64,000 nt of DNA from Pyxidicoccus trucidator (GTDB lineage: Bacteria > Myxococcota > Myxococcia > Myxococcales > Myxococcaceae). Below are positions 33,297-42,690 of this stretch, one piece after another. Within the stretch, counting starts at the first letter, position 1. Each line of letters opens with the position of its first letter. The stretch lies in NCBI RefSeq assembly GCF_010894435.1, contig NZ_JAAIXZ010000002.1, forward strand, positions 682,001 to 746,000, given 5' to 3'. Below the pieces are notes generated by a model. That model did no database searches and was not told the DNA's origin. It saw only the letters and a program-made list of their open reading frames with translations. A program made the translations under genes and the position numbers.

Positions 33297-35462
33297 TCAC
33301 GGCGAATACACTTCCGCGAGGGCGCTGCCACTCACGCAGCCCACCGCGAGGACCTCACCGGTCGGCAGCGGGGTGAGCGTGTGGCTTGAGCGCGCGGCCA
33401 GCATGCTCGCCGTGGGCTTCCAGGCGTTGGTGGCCGGGTCGTACAGGTCCGCGCTGGCCTGGAGGTTGGAGACGCTGGAGCCGCCAATCTTCCAGATTCC
33501 TCCCGCCGTCAGCACCGCGCCCGAAGGCAGCACGGCGCTCGCGTGGTCATGGCGTGGCGTGGCCATGCTGCCCGCGGAAGCCCAGACACCGACCGCCTGG
33601 AACTTCTCCGCCGAGGCCAGCGAGCCCTGGCCGACGTACGAGCCGGTTCCCATGAGCCCACCGACGGCGAGCGGGTTGCCCGAGCCCAGCAGGTGCAGGG
33701 TGAAGTTGCTGCGGGCCTGGGCCAGGTTCGACGTGGTGAGCCAGCTCCCGGTGCTCGGCGTGTACACCTCCGTGCTGGCGAGCCGGTACAGGGTCGTGAA
33801 GACCTGGTAGTGGCCGCCCGCGATGAGCACCCGGCCGTCACTCATGAGCACGGCGGAGTGGTTGATGCGGCCCGTGGCGAGGTTGCCCGAGGAGGACCAC
33901 GTGCCGGTGGCCGGGTCATACAGCTCGGTGCTGGTCGGGTAGATGCCGCCGTCGCTTCGCCCACCGGTGACGAGCACCTGGCCCGAGGCCAGGACGGTCG
34001 CCGTGAAGTAGACGCGCGCGGTCAGCAGGCTGCCGGTGGCCGTCCAGGTGCCGGTGGCCGGGTCGTACAGCTCCGAGGTGGTGACGGTGCTGTCGAAGTT
34101 GCCGCCCACGACGAGCACCTGGCCCGAGGGCAACAGGGTTGCGACGGCATTTCCGCGCGGCTCGGTCATGTCACCCACGGGCGTCCACGTCCGGGCGACG
34201 GGGTCATACAGCTCCGCGCTGGCCAGCGAGCCGGCGCTGTCGTTTCCTCCCGCCACGAGCACCTGGCCGGAGTCCAGGAGGGTGGCGGTGTGTCCGCACC
34301 GGTTCGTGGAGAGCGGAGCGGTGACATTCCACGTGAAGCGGCCCGCGTCATACAGCTCCGCCGTGGCGGTGTAGCCGGCCGTGGGCGACACGTAACCGCC
34401 GGCAACGAGCACCTGCCCGGAGCGCAGGAGTTCCACGGCAGCGCCGGTGCGGGCGGTCATCGCCATGCTGACCGTCGCGCTCCACGTCCCGGTGGCCGGG
34501 TCATACACCTCCGCGGCACCGAAGCTGTCGACGAGGAACACCTTGCCCGAGGGCAGCAGGAAGGCGCGGTGGCTGGAATGGGATTGCGTCATGCTGCCGG
34601 TGTAGGCCCAGGTGTTGGTCGCCGGGTCATAGAGTTCGGCGGTGAGGGTGCTGCCGCCGCCCGCCACCAGGACCTTGCCCGAGGGCAGCAGCGTCGCCGA
34701 GTGGTTGGAGCGCGCCAGTCCCAGCTGCGGGCCCGAGGTCCAGGCGTTGGTGGCCGGGTCGTACACCTCCACGGTCCTCAGCGTGGTGGTCCGGCTGCTG
34801 CCACCCGCCACCAGGACCTTGCCCGAGGGCAGCCGCGTCGCCGTGTGCCGGTAGCGGGCGGCGAGGAGGCTCGGACCCACCGACCAGGCGTTGGTGGATG
34901 GGTCATACACATCCACGTTGCTGGTGGGACCTGCGGGCGAGCTGCTGGCGGCGCCGCCGGTGATGAGGACCTTGCCCGAGGCGAGCAGGACGTCCTTGCC
35001 CACGCCGCGCGCACGCGGGCTGGTGGGAGTGGCCGTCCAGGTGCCGGTGGCCGGGTCATACAGCTCCGCCGTGGCCAGATAGACGCCCGCGAGGCAGCAG
35101 GTGTAGCCATTGGCCACCAGCACCTTGCCGTTGTTGAGCAGGGTGGCGGTGTGCTCCGAGCGAGAGATGGTCATCGCGCCGGTGGCCGTCCAGGTGCCGG
35201 TGGCCGGGTCGTACAGCTCCGCGGCCGCCACCGTGGAACCGTTGGAGCCGCCCGTGACGAGCACCTGCCCGGAGGCCAGCCGCGTCGCCGAGGCATTGTA
35301 CCGGCTGGTCATCGCGCTGCCGGTGGCGCGCCACTGGGGCGTTCCCAGCGCAGCGCGCTGCGTGTCGGGGGCCCGGGAATCCGTGGCGGGCGCATCCGCT
35401 CCACAGGCCATACATGCCAGGAGCAGGACAAGGGAGGGAAGTACTGCAAGTCTTTTCATCAT
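33297..35462 (-). CDS. Kelch-repeat lipoprotein with about 14 beta-propeller blades
   Basis: The 721-residue protein has a signal peptide with a lipobox ending LLLACMAC. It then consists of Kelch-type blades of about 48-52 residues, each with a GxVLVxGG strand and a ELYDPATGTW-like motif; I count 13 full blades and a partial fourteenth, which suits two seven-bladed propellers. Such proteins act as adhesins or scaffolds at the cell surface. The start is ATG 35462 or 35459, with only a weak ribosome site. The high repeat content could recombine. Confidence 0.88.
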   Translation of the reverse strand: MMKRLAVLPSLVLLLACMACGADAPATDSRAPDTQRAALGTPQWRATGSAMTSRYNASATRLASGQVLVTGGSNGSTVAAAELYDPATGTWTATGAMTISRSEHTATLLNNGKVLVANGYTCCLAGVYLATAELYDPATGTWTATPTSPRARGVGKDVLLASGKVLITGGAASSSPAGPTSNVDVYDPSTNAWSVGPSLLAARYRHTATRLPSGKVLVAGGSSRTTTLRTVEVYDPATNAWTSGPQLGLARSNHSATLLPSGKVLVAGGGSTLTAELYDPATNTWAYTGSMTQSHSSHRAFLLPSGKVFLVDSFGAAEVYDPATGTWSATVSMAMTARTGAAVELLRSGQVLVAGGYVSPTAGYTATAELYDAGRFTWNVTAPLSTNRCGHTATLLDSGQVLVAGGNDSAGSLASAELYDPVARTWTPVGDMTEPRGNAVATLLPSGQVLVVGGNFDSTVTTSELYDPATGTWTATGSLLTARVYFTATVLASGQVLVTGGRSDGGIYPTSTELYDPATGTWSSSGNLATGRINHSAVLMSDGRVLIAGGHYQVFTTLYRLASTEVYTPSTGSWLTTSNLAQARSNFTLHLLGSGNPLAVGGLMGTGSYVGQGSLASAEKFQAVGVWASAGSMATPRHDHASAVLPSGAVLTAGGIWKIGGSSVSNLQASADLYDPATNAWKPTASMLAARSSHTLTPLPTGEVLAVGCVSGSALAEVYSP

Positions 35463-35533
35463 GAGGAGTCGCCTTTGCGGGGTAGCCCTGGCACACCATG
35501 GAAGAACCCTGGCGGCGGGCTGACTCACATCCT

Positions 35534-35555
35534 GATATCCGTGCACTCACGGAGC
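35534..35555 (+). pseudogene. Short remnant resembling the start of moxR
   Basis: These 22 bases match the beginning of the intact moxR gene (36788-36809) at 19 positions. All three differences fall at third codon positions and keep the peptide DIRALTE. The match does not extend far on either side. With the hydrolase remnant at 32909 it suggests an older copy of the divergent hydrolase/moxR pair. Confidence 0.4.
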
Positions 35556-35658
35556 AAAGGCAGAACGGGTGCGCGAGCGAGCCGGGAACGAGCCAGCGAC
35601 AGGGCACGGGGCGAAAGGCTGGTGCGCGCGTTGGATGGCTTTCATCGGCGCACTCACG

Positions 35659-36570
35659 TCACTGCTCGCGAGCTGGCAATCCCTCATCCAGGAACGCCTT
35701 CAGCTCCGGGAGCACGCGCTCGGGGTGTTCCTGGTGGGGGCTGTGCCCGGCGTCCACGCGCAGCAGCCGCGCCTGGGGAAACCTCCGCGCCGCCTCTTCC
35801 CCGAGAGACAGGGGCAGGACATCCTCCTTCTCGCCCCACACGAGCAGCACCGGCGCCTTCACCTCACCCAATCGCTCGCGCCGGTGGAACACCGGCCCCG
35901 TCACCGGCACCAGCGTGTTGAACGCCCGCGCCCCCGCGTCCCGGCCTTCGGGCACCGAGAGCAGCTCATACGCCAGCGCCCCCAGCCGCTCGCCCAGCGG
36001 CGTGGGAGGCGGCGGTATCAGCCGGGACCAGGCCCACGGCCCCAGCGAGCGCGCCAGCCGCTCCGGCCCGGCACGGAAGAACAGGCGCGCCTTGCGCTCC
36101 AGCTCCGGCCCCAGCCCCATCGCATCCACCAGGGCCAGCCGCTCCACCGGCACCCGGCCGCGCAGCGCCAGCTCCAGCCCCACCAGCCCGCCCAGCGAGT
36201 GGCCCACCACCGCCACCGGCCCCGTGCCTGGCTGGAGCAGCAATTCCTCCACCGGCTCCGTGAAGAAGCGCACCCCGTCCTCCGCCGAGTCCATGGCCCC
36301 CTCGGGCGCCGAGGACATCCCGAAGCCGGGCAGGTCCACCGCCAGCACCCGGTGCCCCCGGGCCAGCGCCGTCAGGTAGACGAACCACGTGGACGCCGCC
36401 CCGCCCCGCCCATGGAGCAGCACCACCGTGGGCCCCTTTCCACCCTCCAGGACCCGCAACGCCCCGCCGCCCGGCAGCCAGCGCACCGTCGCCGTCACGG
36501 CCGGGGCCAGTTGCCCCAGCAGCCCCGCCTCCACCGCGCCCACCGCCGGAGCCTTCGCCGGGGCCTTCAT
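35659..36570 (-). CDS. Alpha/beta hydrolase
   Basis: This 303-residue cytoplasmic hydrolase has the oxyanion motif LLHGRGGAAST, the elbow VGHSLGGLVG with Ser125, the acid in LLVWGEKEDVLP and the catalytic His in DAGHSPHQEHPE. It resembles lipases, esterases and C-C bond hydrolases of the MhpC type; the substrate is open. ATG 36570 is the second Met of the frame and begins a normal N-terminus. It is divergent from the moxR operon across 208 bases. A remnant of a second copy lies at 32909. Confidence 0.9.
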   Translation of the reverse strand: MKAPAKAPAVGAVEAGLLGQLAPAVTATVRWLPGGGALRVLEGGKGPTVVLLHGRGGAASTWFVYLTALARGHRVLAVDLPGFGMSSAPEGAMDSAEDGVRFFTEPVEELLLQPGTGPVAVVGHSLGGLVGLELALRGRVPVERLALVDAMGLGPELERKARLFFRAGPERLARSLGPWAWSRLIPPPPTPLGERLGALAYELLSVPEGRDAGARAFNTLVPVTGPVFHRRERLGEVKAPVLLVWGEKEDVLPLSLGEEAARRFPQARLLRVDAGHSPHQEHPERVLPELKAFLDEGLPAREQ

Positions 36571-36778
36571 GGGCGCCCCCCAGGACGCACGGGACGGGCC
36601 GGCTTCCACCCGGAGTGGAACGGCGGGAGGCGGGACGGGGGAGGGTGGGACATGGGAAGGGGCGCTCCATCAGGGGCGGTCGGACGCGCAACTTACTGGA
36701 ATGGCCGGGCTTCTGCGGTGTTGAGCCCGATGCCCGGGAACCCCTAGGCTGCCCGCCGCCAGTCCGACACGAGGCGAC

Positions 36779-37768
36779 ATGAACACGGATATCCGCGCGC
36801 TCACCGAGCGCGTGCAGCAGGAAAGCAGCTTCGTCGAGGTCCTCAACCAGGAGACCGGCAAGGTCATCGTCGGCCAGCGCTACATGCTGGAGCGCATCCT
36901 CATCGGCCTGCTCTGCAACGGCCACGTGCTGCTGGAGGGCGTGCCCGGCCTCGCCAAGACGCTCACCGTGCGCACCGTGGCGGACGCGCTCAGCGCCACC
37001 TTCATGCGCATCCAGTTCACGCCGGACCTGCTGCCCGCCGACGTGGTGGGCACGATGATCTACAACCAGCAGGCGGCGAACTTCACCGTCCGCAAGGGCC
37101 CCATCTTCGCGAACATCGTCCTCGCGGACGAAATCAACCGCGCCCCCGCCAAGGTCCAGTCCGCCCTCCTGGAGGCCATGGCCGAGCGCCAGGTCACCAT
37201 CGGCGACCAGTCCTTCGGGCTGCCCTCTCCGTTCCTCGTGCTGGCCACCCAGAACCCGATTGAGCAGGAAGGCACCTACCCGCTGCCCGAGGCGCAGGTG
37301 GACCGCTTCATGCTCAAGGTGAAGGTGGGCTACCCCACGCGGGATGAAGAGAAGGTCATCATGGACCGGATGTCCGGGGGCACCACGCCCAAGGCACAGA
37401 AGGTCATCAACCTGGAGCACCTGGTCCGCGCCCGCGAGCTCGTCCACCAGATCTACATGGACGAGAAGGTGAAGGAGTACATCCTCAACGTGGTGTTCGC
37501 CACGCGCGAGCCCAACAAGTACGGCCTCAAGGACCTGGCGGACTACATCCAGTTCGGCGCCTCACCGCGCGCCACCATCTCCCTGGCCCAGGCCGCCCGC
37601 GCCCACGCCTTCCTGCGCCACCGCGGCTTCGTCACCCCCGAGGACGTGAAGGCGATTGCCTTCGACGTGCTCCGCCACCGCATCGCCATGACGTACGAGG
37701 CGGAGGCCGAGGAGCTCACCGCGGAGAAGATCATCCAGCGCGTCTTCGACCGCGTCGAAGTCCCCTGA
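36779..37768 (+). CDS. moxR: MoxR-family AAA+ ATPase, first gene of the MoxR/Bat operon
   Basis: The 329-residue protein has Walker A GVPGLAKT, Walker B VLADEINR, sensor VLATQNPIEQEGTYPLPEAQ and the C-terminal lid, all typical of MoxR. These ATPases act as chaperones for von Willebrand A domain proteins, several of which follow immediately downstream. GAGG lies 5 bases before the ATG. The next gene starts 7 bases after its stop. Confidence 0.95.
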   Translation: MNTDIRALTERVQQESSFVEVLNQETGKVIVGQRYMLERILIGLLCNGHVLLEGVPGLAKTLTVRTVADALSATFMRIQFTPDLLPADVVGTMIYNQQAANFTVRKGPIFANIVLADEINRAPAKVQSALLEAMAERQVTIGDQSFGLPSPFLVLATQNPIEQEGTYPLPEAQVDRFMLKVKVGYPTRDEEKVIMDRMSGGTTPKAQKVINLEHLVRARELVHQIYMDEKVKEYILNVVFATREPNKYGLKDLADYIQFGASPRATISLAQAARAHAFLRHRGFVTPEDVKAIAFDVLRHRIAMTYEAEAEELTAEKIIQRVFDRVEVP

Positions 37769-37775
37769 CACGCCC

Positions 37776-38657
37776 GTGCTCCCCAAGGACCTCATCCGCC
37801 GCATCCGCAAGCTGGAGATTCGCACCCGCAAGGTGGTCTCCGACATGCTCGCGGGTCAGTACCACTCGGTCTTCAAGGGCCGCGGCATGGCCTTCTCCGA
37901 GGTGCGGCAGTACCAGCCCGGTGACGAAATCCGCATCATCGACTGGAACGTCACCGCGCGCATGAACGAGGCCTACGTCAAGGTCTTCACCGAGGAGCGC
38001 GAGCTGACGGTGATGCTCCTGGTGGACGTGTCCGCCTCCAAGGAGTTCGGCTCGAAGGACCGCACCAAGGCGGAGATTGCCGCCGAGGTCGCCGCGCAGA
38101 TTGCCTTCAGCGCCATTGCCAACAACGACAGGGTGGGGCTCATCCTCTTCTCGGACCGGGTGGAGAAGGTGGTGCCGCCGCGCAAGGGCCGCACGCACGT
38201 GCTGCGGCTGGTGAGCGACATCCTCACCTTCAAGCCGCAGGGGAAGGGGACGGACCTGGCCACGGGGCTCACCTACCTGCGACAGGTGGCGAAGCGGAAG
38301 GCCGTCACGTTCCTCATCTCCGACTTCATGGCGCGCGACTACGAGAAGCCGCTGCGGCTGGTGGGGCGCAAGCACGACTTGGTGCCGGTGGTGGTGGAAG
38401 ACCCGATGGAGGCGGACTTCCCGCGCATGGGGCTGGTGGACATGGAGGACCCGGAGACGGGTGAGCGCTTCGTCGTCGACACCAGCGACCCGCGCGTGCG
38501 GGGCCGCTTCGCCCGCGCCATGCAGGCCGCGCGCGACGAGCGCCGCAAGCTGTTCAAGAAGCTGGAGCTGGACCACGTGGAGCTGCGGGCCGGCGATGAC
38601 CACGGCAAGGCGCTCGCGCAGTTCTTCCGCGCGCGGGCCCGGAGGATGGCGGCGTGA
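37776..38657 (+). CDS. DUF58 protein (vWFA-like) of the MoxR operon
   Basis: The 293-residue protein shows the DUF58 signature QYQPGDEIRIIDWNVTARMNEAYVK and a MIDAS-like LVDVSASKEFGS. It starts at GTG 37776 and ends in a GTGA overlap with the next gene. DUF58 proteins accompany MoxR in nearly all such operons and are thought to be its client. No membrane segment is visible. Confidence 0.93.
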   Translation: MLPKDLIRRIRKLEIRTRKVVSDMLAGQYHSVFKGRGMAFSEVRQYQPGDEIRIIDWNVTARMNEAYVKVFTEERELTVMLLVDVSASKEFGSKDRTKAEIAAEVAAQIAFSAIANNDRVGLILFSDRVEKVVPPRKGRTHVLRLVSDILTFKPQGKGTDLATGLTYLRQVAKRKAVTFLISDFMARDYEKPLRLVGRKHDLVPVVVEDPMEADFPRMGLVDMEDPETGERFVVDTSDPRVRGRFARAMQAARDERRKLFKKLELDHVELRAGDDHGKALAQFFRARARRMAA

Positions 38658-39640
38658 AGCGGCTCCTGCCCCTGCTGGCCCTGCTGTGGATGGCCGCGCT
38701 GCCGGCGTGGGGCGCGCAGCCCCCCGGCGCGCCCGCGGACGAGGCGGTGCAGCCTCAGGACGTGTCGGTGCGCGTGGAGCCGAAGCAGGTGCGCATCGGC
38801 GACCCGTTCGTCTACGAGGTGGTCCTCACCCACCCGAAGGACCAGCGCTACGAGCTGGTGCTGCCCAAGGAGACGGGCGACTTCGAGCTGCTGGACCAGA
38901 CGCGCCAGCGCCAGGACGGGCCGGACTCGGCCACCACCACCTTTGGCGTGCGCATGTCCGCCTTCGCGCTGGGCACGGTGCAGGTGCCGGCGCTCACCTT
39001 CGACGTGGCCACGCCGGACGGGCCGAAGAAGTTCTCCCTGCCGGGCCGCGAGGTGGACGTGACGTCCACGCTGCCGGCGGACGCGGACGGGCAGGGCGCG
39101 GAGCTGTTCGACTACCAGCCGCCGCAGGAGGTGCCCATCCGCTCGTGGCAGCTGGTGCTGACGGTGCTGGGCGTGCTGGCGGCGGGCCTGCTGGCCTGGG
39201 CGCTGTGGCGCTGGTGGAAGAACCGCCCGAAGCACGTGGTGGTGGTGCCGCCGCTGCCGCTGGACGTGCGCACCCGCAAGGCGCTGGATGCGCTCAAGGC
39301 CGAGGACCTGCCCGCGCGCGGCCACGTGAAGGACTACTACTTCCGCCTGTCCGAAATCATCCGTGGCTACCTCGGTGAGCGCTACGCCTTCGAGGCGCTG
39401 GAGTGCACCAGCTCCGAGCTGATGGCCTCGCTGCGCCGCCTGCCCACCCCCGGCCTCCCCGAGGCCGCGCTCATGCGCTTCGTGTCCGAGTCGGACATGG
39501 TGAAGTACGCGCGCGCGGATGCCTCTCCCGAGTCCTGCCGCGACGCGCTCGGCTTCGCCTACGCGCTCCTCGACAAGACGTACGTCCCGCCCCCGCCGCC
39601 CCAGGCTCCCGTCAATGCCGCCGCTCCCCGCGTTCAATAA
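38654..39640 (+). CDS. Membrane protein with BatD-like beta domain (DUF4381 region)
   Basis: The 328-residue protein has a signal peptide (1-20), a beta-rich extracytoplasmic domain (about 30-150), one membrane helix (about 160-185) and a cytoplasmic helical domain (KDYYFRLSEIIRGYLGERY). The last part is typical of the protein encoded between DUF58 and BatA in MoxR operons. The GTG start overlaps the preceding stop. Its end overlaps the next gene by 26 bases. Confidence 0.82.
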   Translation: MKRLLPLLALLWMAALPAWGAQPPGAPADEAVQPQDVSVRVEPKQVRIGDPFVYEVVLTHPKDQRYELVLPKETGDFELLDQTRQRQDGPDSATTTFGVRMSAFALGTVQVPALTFDVATPDGPKKFSLPGREVDVTSTLPADADGQGAELFDYQPPQEVPIRSWQLVLTVLGVLAAGLLAWALWRWWKNRPKHVVVVPPLPLDVRTRKALDALKAEDLPARGHVKDYYFRLSEIIRGYLGERYAFEALECTSSELMASLRRLPTPGLPEAALMRFVSESDMVKYARADASPESCRDALGFAYALLDKTYVPPPPPQAPVNAAAPRVQ

Positions 39641-40625
39641 CCCCGAGGCGCTCTGGGGGCTGCTGCTCGTGCCGATGCTGCTGGTGCAGGCCTGGCGGGA
39701 GCGGCGCGCCCGCGCCACGCTGCGCTTCTCCGGAGCGCACGTCTTCGGCCGGAGCCGCAAGGGCTTTCGCACGTACCTGCTGCCCTTGCTCCCGCTGCTG
39801 CGCGCGGCGGCGGTGACGGCGGCCATCCTCGCCATCGCCCGGCCGCAGGGGCGCGACTCGCGCGTGCGGGACTTGTCGGTGGAGGGCATCGACATCGTGG
39901 TGGCGCTGGACCTGTCCACGTCGATGGAGGCCGGAGACTTCCGCCCGCAGAACCGCATGCACGTGGCCAAGGAGGTGCTCAGCGAGTTCATCGCCAACCG
40001 GGTGAATGACCGCATCGGCCTGGTGGTGTTCGCGGGCGCGGCCTACACGCAGGCGCCGCTGACGCTGGACTACGGCGTGCTGAAGGAGGTCATCAAGCAG
40101 CTGCGCACCCGCGTGCTGGAGGACGGCACGGCCATTGGTGACGCGCTGGCCACCTCGCTCAACCGCCTGCGCGACTCGGAGGCCAAGAGCCGCGTGGTGG
40201 TGCTGATTACCGACGGCGACAACAACGCCGGGAAGATCAGCCCCATGGACTCGGCCAACATGGCCCAGGCGCTCAACGTGCCCATCTACACGATTCTGGT
40301 GGGCAAGGGCGGCAAGGTGCCCTTCCCGCAGGGCACCGACTTGTTCGGCAACACCGTGTGGCGCGAGACGGAGATTCCCATCAACCCGGAGCTGATGCAG
40401 GACATCGCGGACCGCACCGGCGGCGAGTACTACCGCGCCACGGACCCCGAAGGCCTGCGCGCGGGCCTGCAGAAGGTGCTCGACTCGCTGGAGCGCTCGA
40501 AGCTGATGGAGGGCGGCGCCAGCGCCACCTACCGCGAGGAGTTCCATCCGTTCCTGCTGGCCGCCTTCGGCCTCGCGGCGCTGGAATTGCTCCTGCGCGC
40601 GTCCTTCCTGAGGGTCTTCCCGTGA
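39615..40625 (+). CDS. BatA-like von Willebrand A membrane protein
   Basis: The 336-residue protein has two N-terminal membrane helices, then a vWFA domain with MIDAS DLSTS (in VVALDLSTSMEA), a later Thr in GTAIGDAL and ITDGDNN. A final hydrophobic segment precedes the stop. This is the classic Bat layout. ATG 39615 is inside the end of the previous gene, consistent with coupling. Bat proteins are linked to stress and oxygen tolerance and envelope integrity in several bacteria. Confidence 0.92.
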   Translation: MPPLPAFNNPEALWGLLLVPMLLVQAWRERRARATLRFSGAHVFGRSRKGFRTYLLPLLPLLRAAAVTAAILAIARPQGRDSRVRDLSVEGIDIVVALDLSTSMEAGDFRPQNRMHVAKEVLSEFIANRVNDRIGLVVFAGAAYTQAPLTLDYGVLKEVIKQLRTRVLEDGTAIGDALATSLNRLRDSEAKSRVVVLITDGDNNAGKISPMDSANMAQALNVPIYTILVGKGGKVPFPQGTDLFGNTVWRETEIPINPELMQDIADRTGGEYYRATDPEGLRAGLQKVLDSLERSKLMEGGASATYREEFHPFLLAAFGLAALELLLRASFLRVFP

Positions 40626-41683
40626 CGCCCGTGGAACCCTGGCGCTTCACCGTGCTCGGCTACCAGGCGGGACTGGCGCAGCCGTTCTACCTGCTGCTGA
40701 TGGTGCTGGGCGTGCTGCTGGGCCTGCTCGCACTGGTGGGAGCGCTGCGCCGTCGCAGCCGCGTGCGCGCCCTGCTGAACGAGCGTCACGCGGAGCGCTT
40801 CACCCCGGGCGTCTCCGTGTGGCGTCCGTCCATGCAGAGCGGCCTGTATGGGCTGGGGCTGGCCCTCTTCGGCTTCGCGCTGGCGCAGCCGCAGTGTGGC
40901 ACGAAGAGCGAGCTGACCAAGCGCAGGGGCATCGACGTGGTGGTGGCGCTGGACGCGTCCAAGTCCATGCTCGCGCGGGACGTGCAGCCCAGCCGCCTGG
41001 AGCGCGCGAAGCTGGAGCTGACGACGCTGCTGGACGAGCTGAAGGGCGACCGCGTGGGCCTGGTGGTGTTCGCGGGCGACGCGTTCATCCAGTCGCCGCT
41101 GACGTCGGACTACTCGGCGGTGAAGCTGTTCCTGCGCGCGGTGGACCCGGAGGTGATGCCCCAGGGCGGCACCAACGTGGGCGCGGCGCTGAAGCTGGCG
41201 AAGCAGGTGCTGGACAACGCGGACCGCGGCTCGAAGGAGCGCGTGGTGGTGCTGCTGTCGGACGGCGAGGACCTCTTCGGCGAAGTGGCCGAGGCCAGCG
41301 AGGCGCTGAAGGAGGCGGGCGTCCCGGTGCTGGCGGTGGGCGTGGGCTCCGAGTCCGGCGAGCCCATCCCCGTCTATGACAGGCGGGGCGAGTTCGTGGA
41401 CTACAAGAAGGACGCGGCGGGAGACACGGTGATTACGCGGCTGGACCGCGCGGGGCTGACAGCCATCGCCGAGGCCTCCGGGGGCTCCTTCTATTTCCAG
41501 CCGCGCGGCGTGGCCATGGCGCAGGTGGTGGAGCGCATCGACCAGATGCAGAAGAGCGAGCTGGAGAGCCGGGTGACGGTCCGCTACGACGAGCGCTTCC
41601 AGTCCTTCGCCATTCCGGGGCTGGCGCTGCTCGCGCTGGGCATGTTGCTGCTGCCGTCCTCGCGCCGGAGGTCTTCGTCGTGA
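40622..41683 (+). CDS. BatB-like von Willebrand A membrane protein
   Basis: The 353-residue protein starts at GTG 40622 (GTGA overlap). It has two N-terminal membrane helices, a vWFA domain with MIDAS DASKS (VVALDASKSMLARD), GGTNVGAAL and LLSDGEDL, and a C-terminal membrane helix near 335-350. It is paralogous to the preceding BatA-like protein; the two may form a hetero-oligomer. Confidence 0.93.
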   Translation: MTPVEPWRFTVLGYQAGLAQPFYLLLMVLGVLLGLLALVGALRRRSRVRALLNERHAERFTPGVSVWRPSMQSGLYGLGLALFGFALAQPQCGTKSELTKRRGIDVVVALDASKSMLARDVQPSRLERAKLELTTLLDELKGDRVGLVVFAGDAFIQSPLTSDYSAVKLFLRAVDPEVMPQGGTNVGAALKLAKQVLDNADRGSKERVVVLLSDGEDLFGEVAEASEALKEAGVPVLAVGVGSESGEPIPVYDRRGEFVDYKKDAAGDTVITRLDRAGLTAIAEASGGSFYFQPRGVAMAQVVERIDQMQKSELESRVTVRYDERFQSFAIPGLALLALGMLLLPSSRRRSSS

Positions 41684-42690
41684 GCGCGGAGCGGGGCATG
41701 GAGTCGCGTGGGAACGCGGCGCGCCTGTTGGCCTGGGCGCTGGTGGTGGCGCTGGCGCTGCCGTCGTCCGCCGGGGCGGCGGGGCCGCTGGAGAAGGACC
41801 ATCCGCTGGTGCAGCAGGGACGCGAGGCGTACACGGCGGGCCGCTTCGAGGATGCGCTCGCGGCCTTCGAGGCGGCGAAGAAGGAGCTGCCGAATGACCC
41901 CGCGGTGGACTTCAACCGCGCGGACGCGCTGGCCAAGCTGGGGAAGATTCCCGAGGCGCAGGAGGTCTTCCGCGGCGTGACGGAGTCCAACCGGCCCGAC
42001 CTGCGGCAGAAGGCCTGGTACAACCTGGGCAACCTGCACGCGACGACGGGAGACCGGCAGGAGGCGCTGAAGTCCTACCGGCGCGCGCTCACGCTGGACC
42101 CGCAGGACGTGCAGGCCCGCCACAACTACGAGGTGGTGCTGCGCAACCTGCCTCCGCCCCAGCAGAACCAGCCCGACGGCGGCGCGGATGGAGGCGCCGA
42201 CGGTGGCAGTGACGGCGGGCGTCCGGACTCGGGCGCTGACGGTGGGCAGAAGGGCGATGGCGGCACGCCCCAGGATGGAGGCACGGACGGCGGCGCGGAT
42301 GGCGGCGCCGACGGTGGCAGTGCCGATGGCGGCTCGGACGGCGGCGCGGATGGCGGCCAGGGGGATGGCGGCAGCGACGGCGGCGCGGATGGGGGCGGGG
42401 ACGGTGGAGAGCAGGGGCCGGAGCAGAAGGGCGATGGCGGCTCGGACGGCGGCGCGGATGGTGGACAGGACGACGGCGAGGGGGACTCCCAGGACGGTGG
42501 CAGTGACGGCGGCAGTGCGGGAGAAGAGGACGCGGAGGACGCCGCGGATGGCGGGATGAGCCCGGCGGACCTGGACCGGCAGGAAGCGGAGCGCCTGCTG
42601 GATGCGATGAAGCAGAACGAGCGGAATCTCCAGCTCTGGCGTTTCCAGCAGAAGAAGAAGCAGAGGAAGCCCAATGAGAAGGACTGGTAG
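41680..42690 (+). CDS. BatC-like TPR protein with a long Asp-Gly-Gly repeat
   Basis: The 336-residue protein has a signal peptide (about 10-32), three TPR units (about 45-150; EAYTAGRFEDALAAFEAAKK, AWYNLGNLHATTGDRQEAL), then a 120-residue low-complexity stretch with about 23 DGG triplets. A charged C-terminal helix (QEAERLLDAMKQNERNLQLW) typical of BatC follows. The start is GTG 41680 in a GTGA overlap. The DGG region resembles Ca2+-binding Asp/Gly sequences but lacks a strict nonapeptide. Confidence 0.88.
   Translation: MSAERGMESRGNAARLLAWALVVALALPSSAGAAGPLEKDHPLVQQGREAYTAGRFEDALAAFEAAKKELPNDPAVDFNRADALAKLGKIPEAQEVFRGVTESNRPDLRQKAWYNLGNLHATTGDRQEALKSYRRALTLDPQDVQARHNYEVVLRNLPPPQQNQPDGGADGGADGGSDGGRPDSGADGGQKGDGGTPQDGGTDGGADGGADGGSADGGSDGGADGGQGDGGSDGGADGGGDGGEQGPEQKGDGGSDGGADGGQDDGEGDSQDGGSDGGSAGEEDAEDAADGGMSPADLDRQEAERLLDAMKQNERNLQLWRFQQKKKQRKPNEKDW
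42174..42555 (+). repeat. Degenerate (D-G-G-A/S) codon repeat in the batC-like gene
   Basis: Units of about 12 bases encoding DGGA, DGGS or DGGQ recur about 23 times, interrupted by Gln, Lys and Glu. It is in frame throughout. Such tracts are prone to slippage, so copy number may differ between strains. Confidence 0.85.

Noticed and set aside
33297..35462. Regular recurrence of a 'gccggtggccgggtc'-type string every 150 or so bases
   Set aside because: This is the DNA of Kelch blades in one long reading frame, not an array or mobile element.
42174..42555. CRISPR-like periodicity
   Set aside because: It is an in-frame DGG codon repeat of about 12 bases without spacers.
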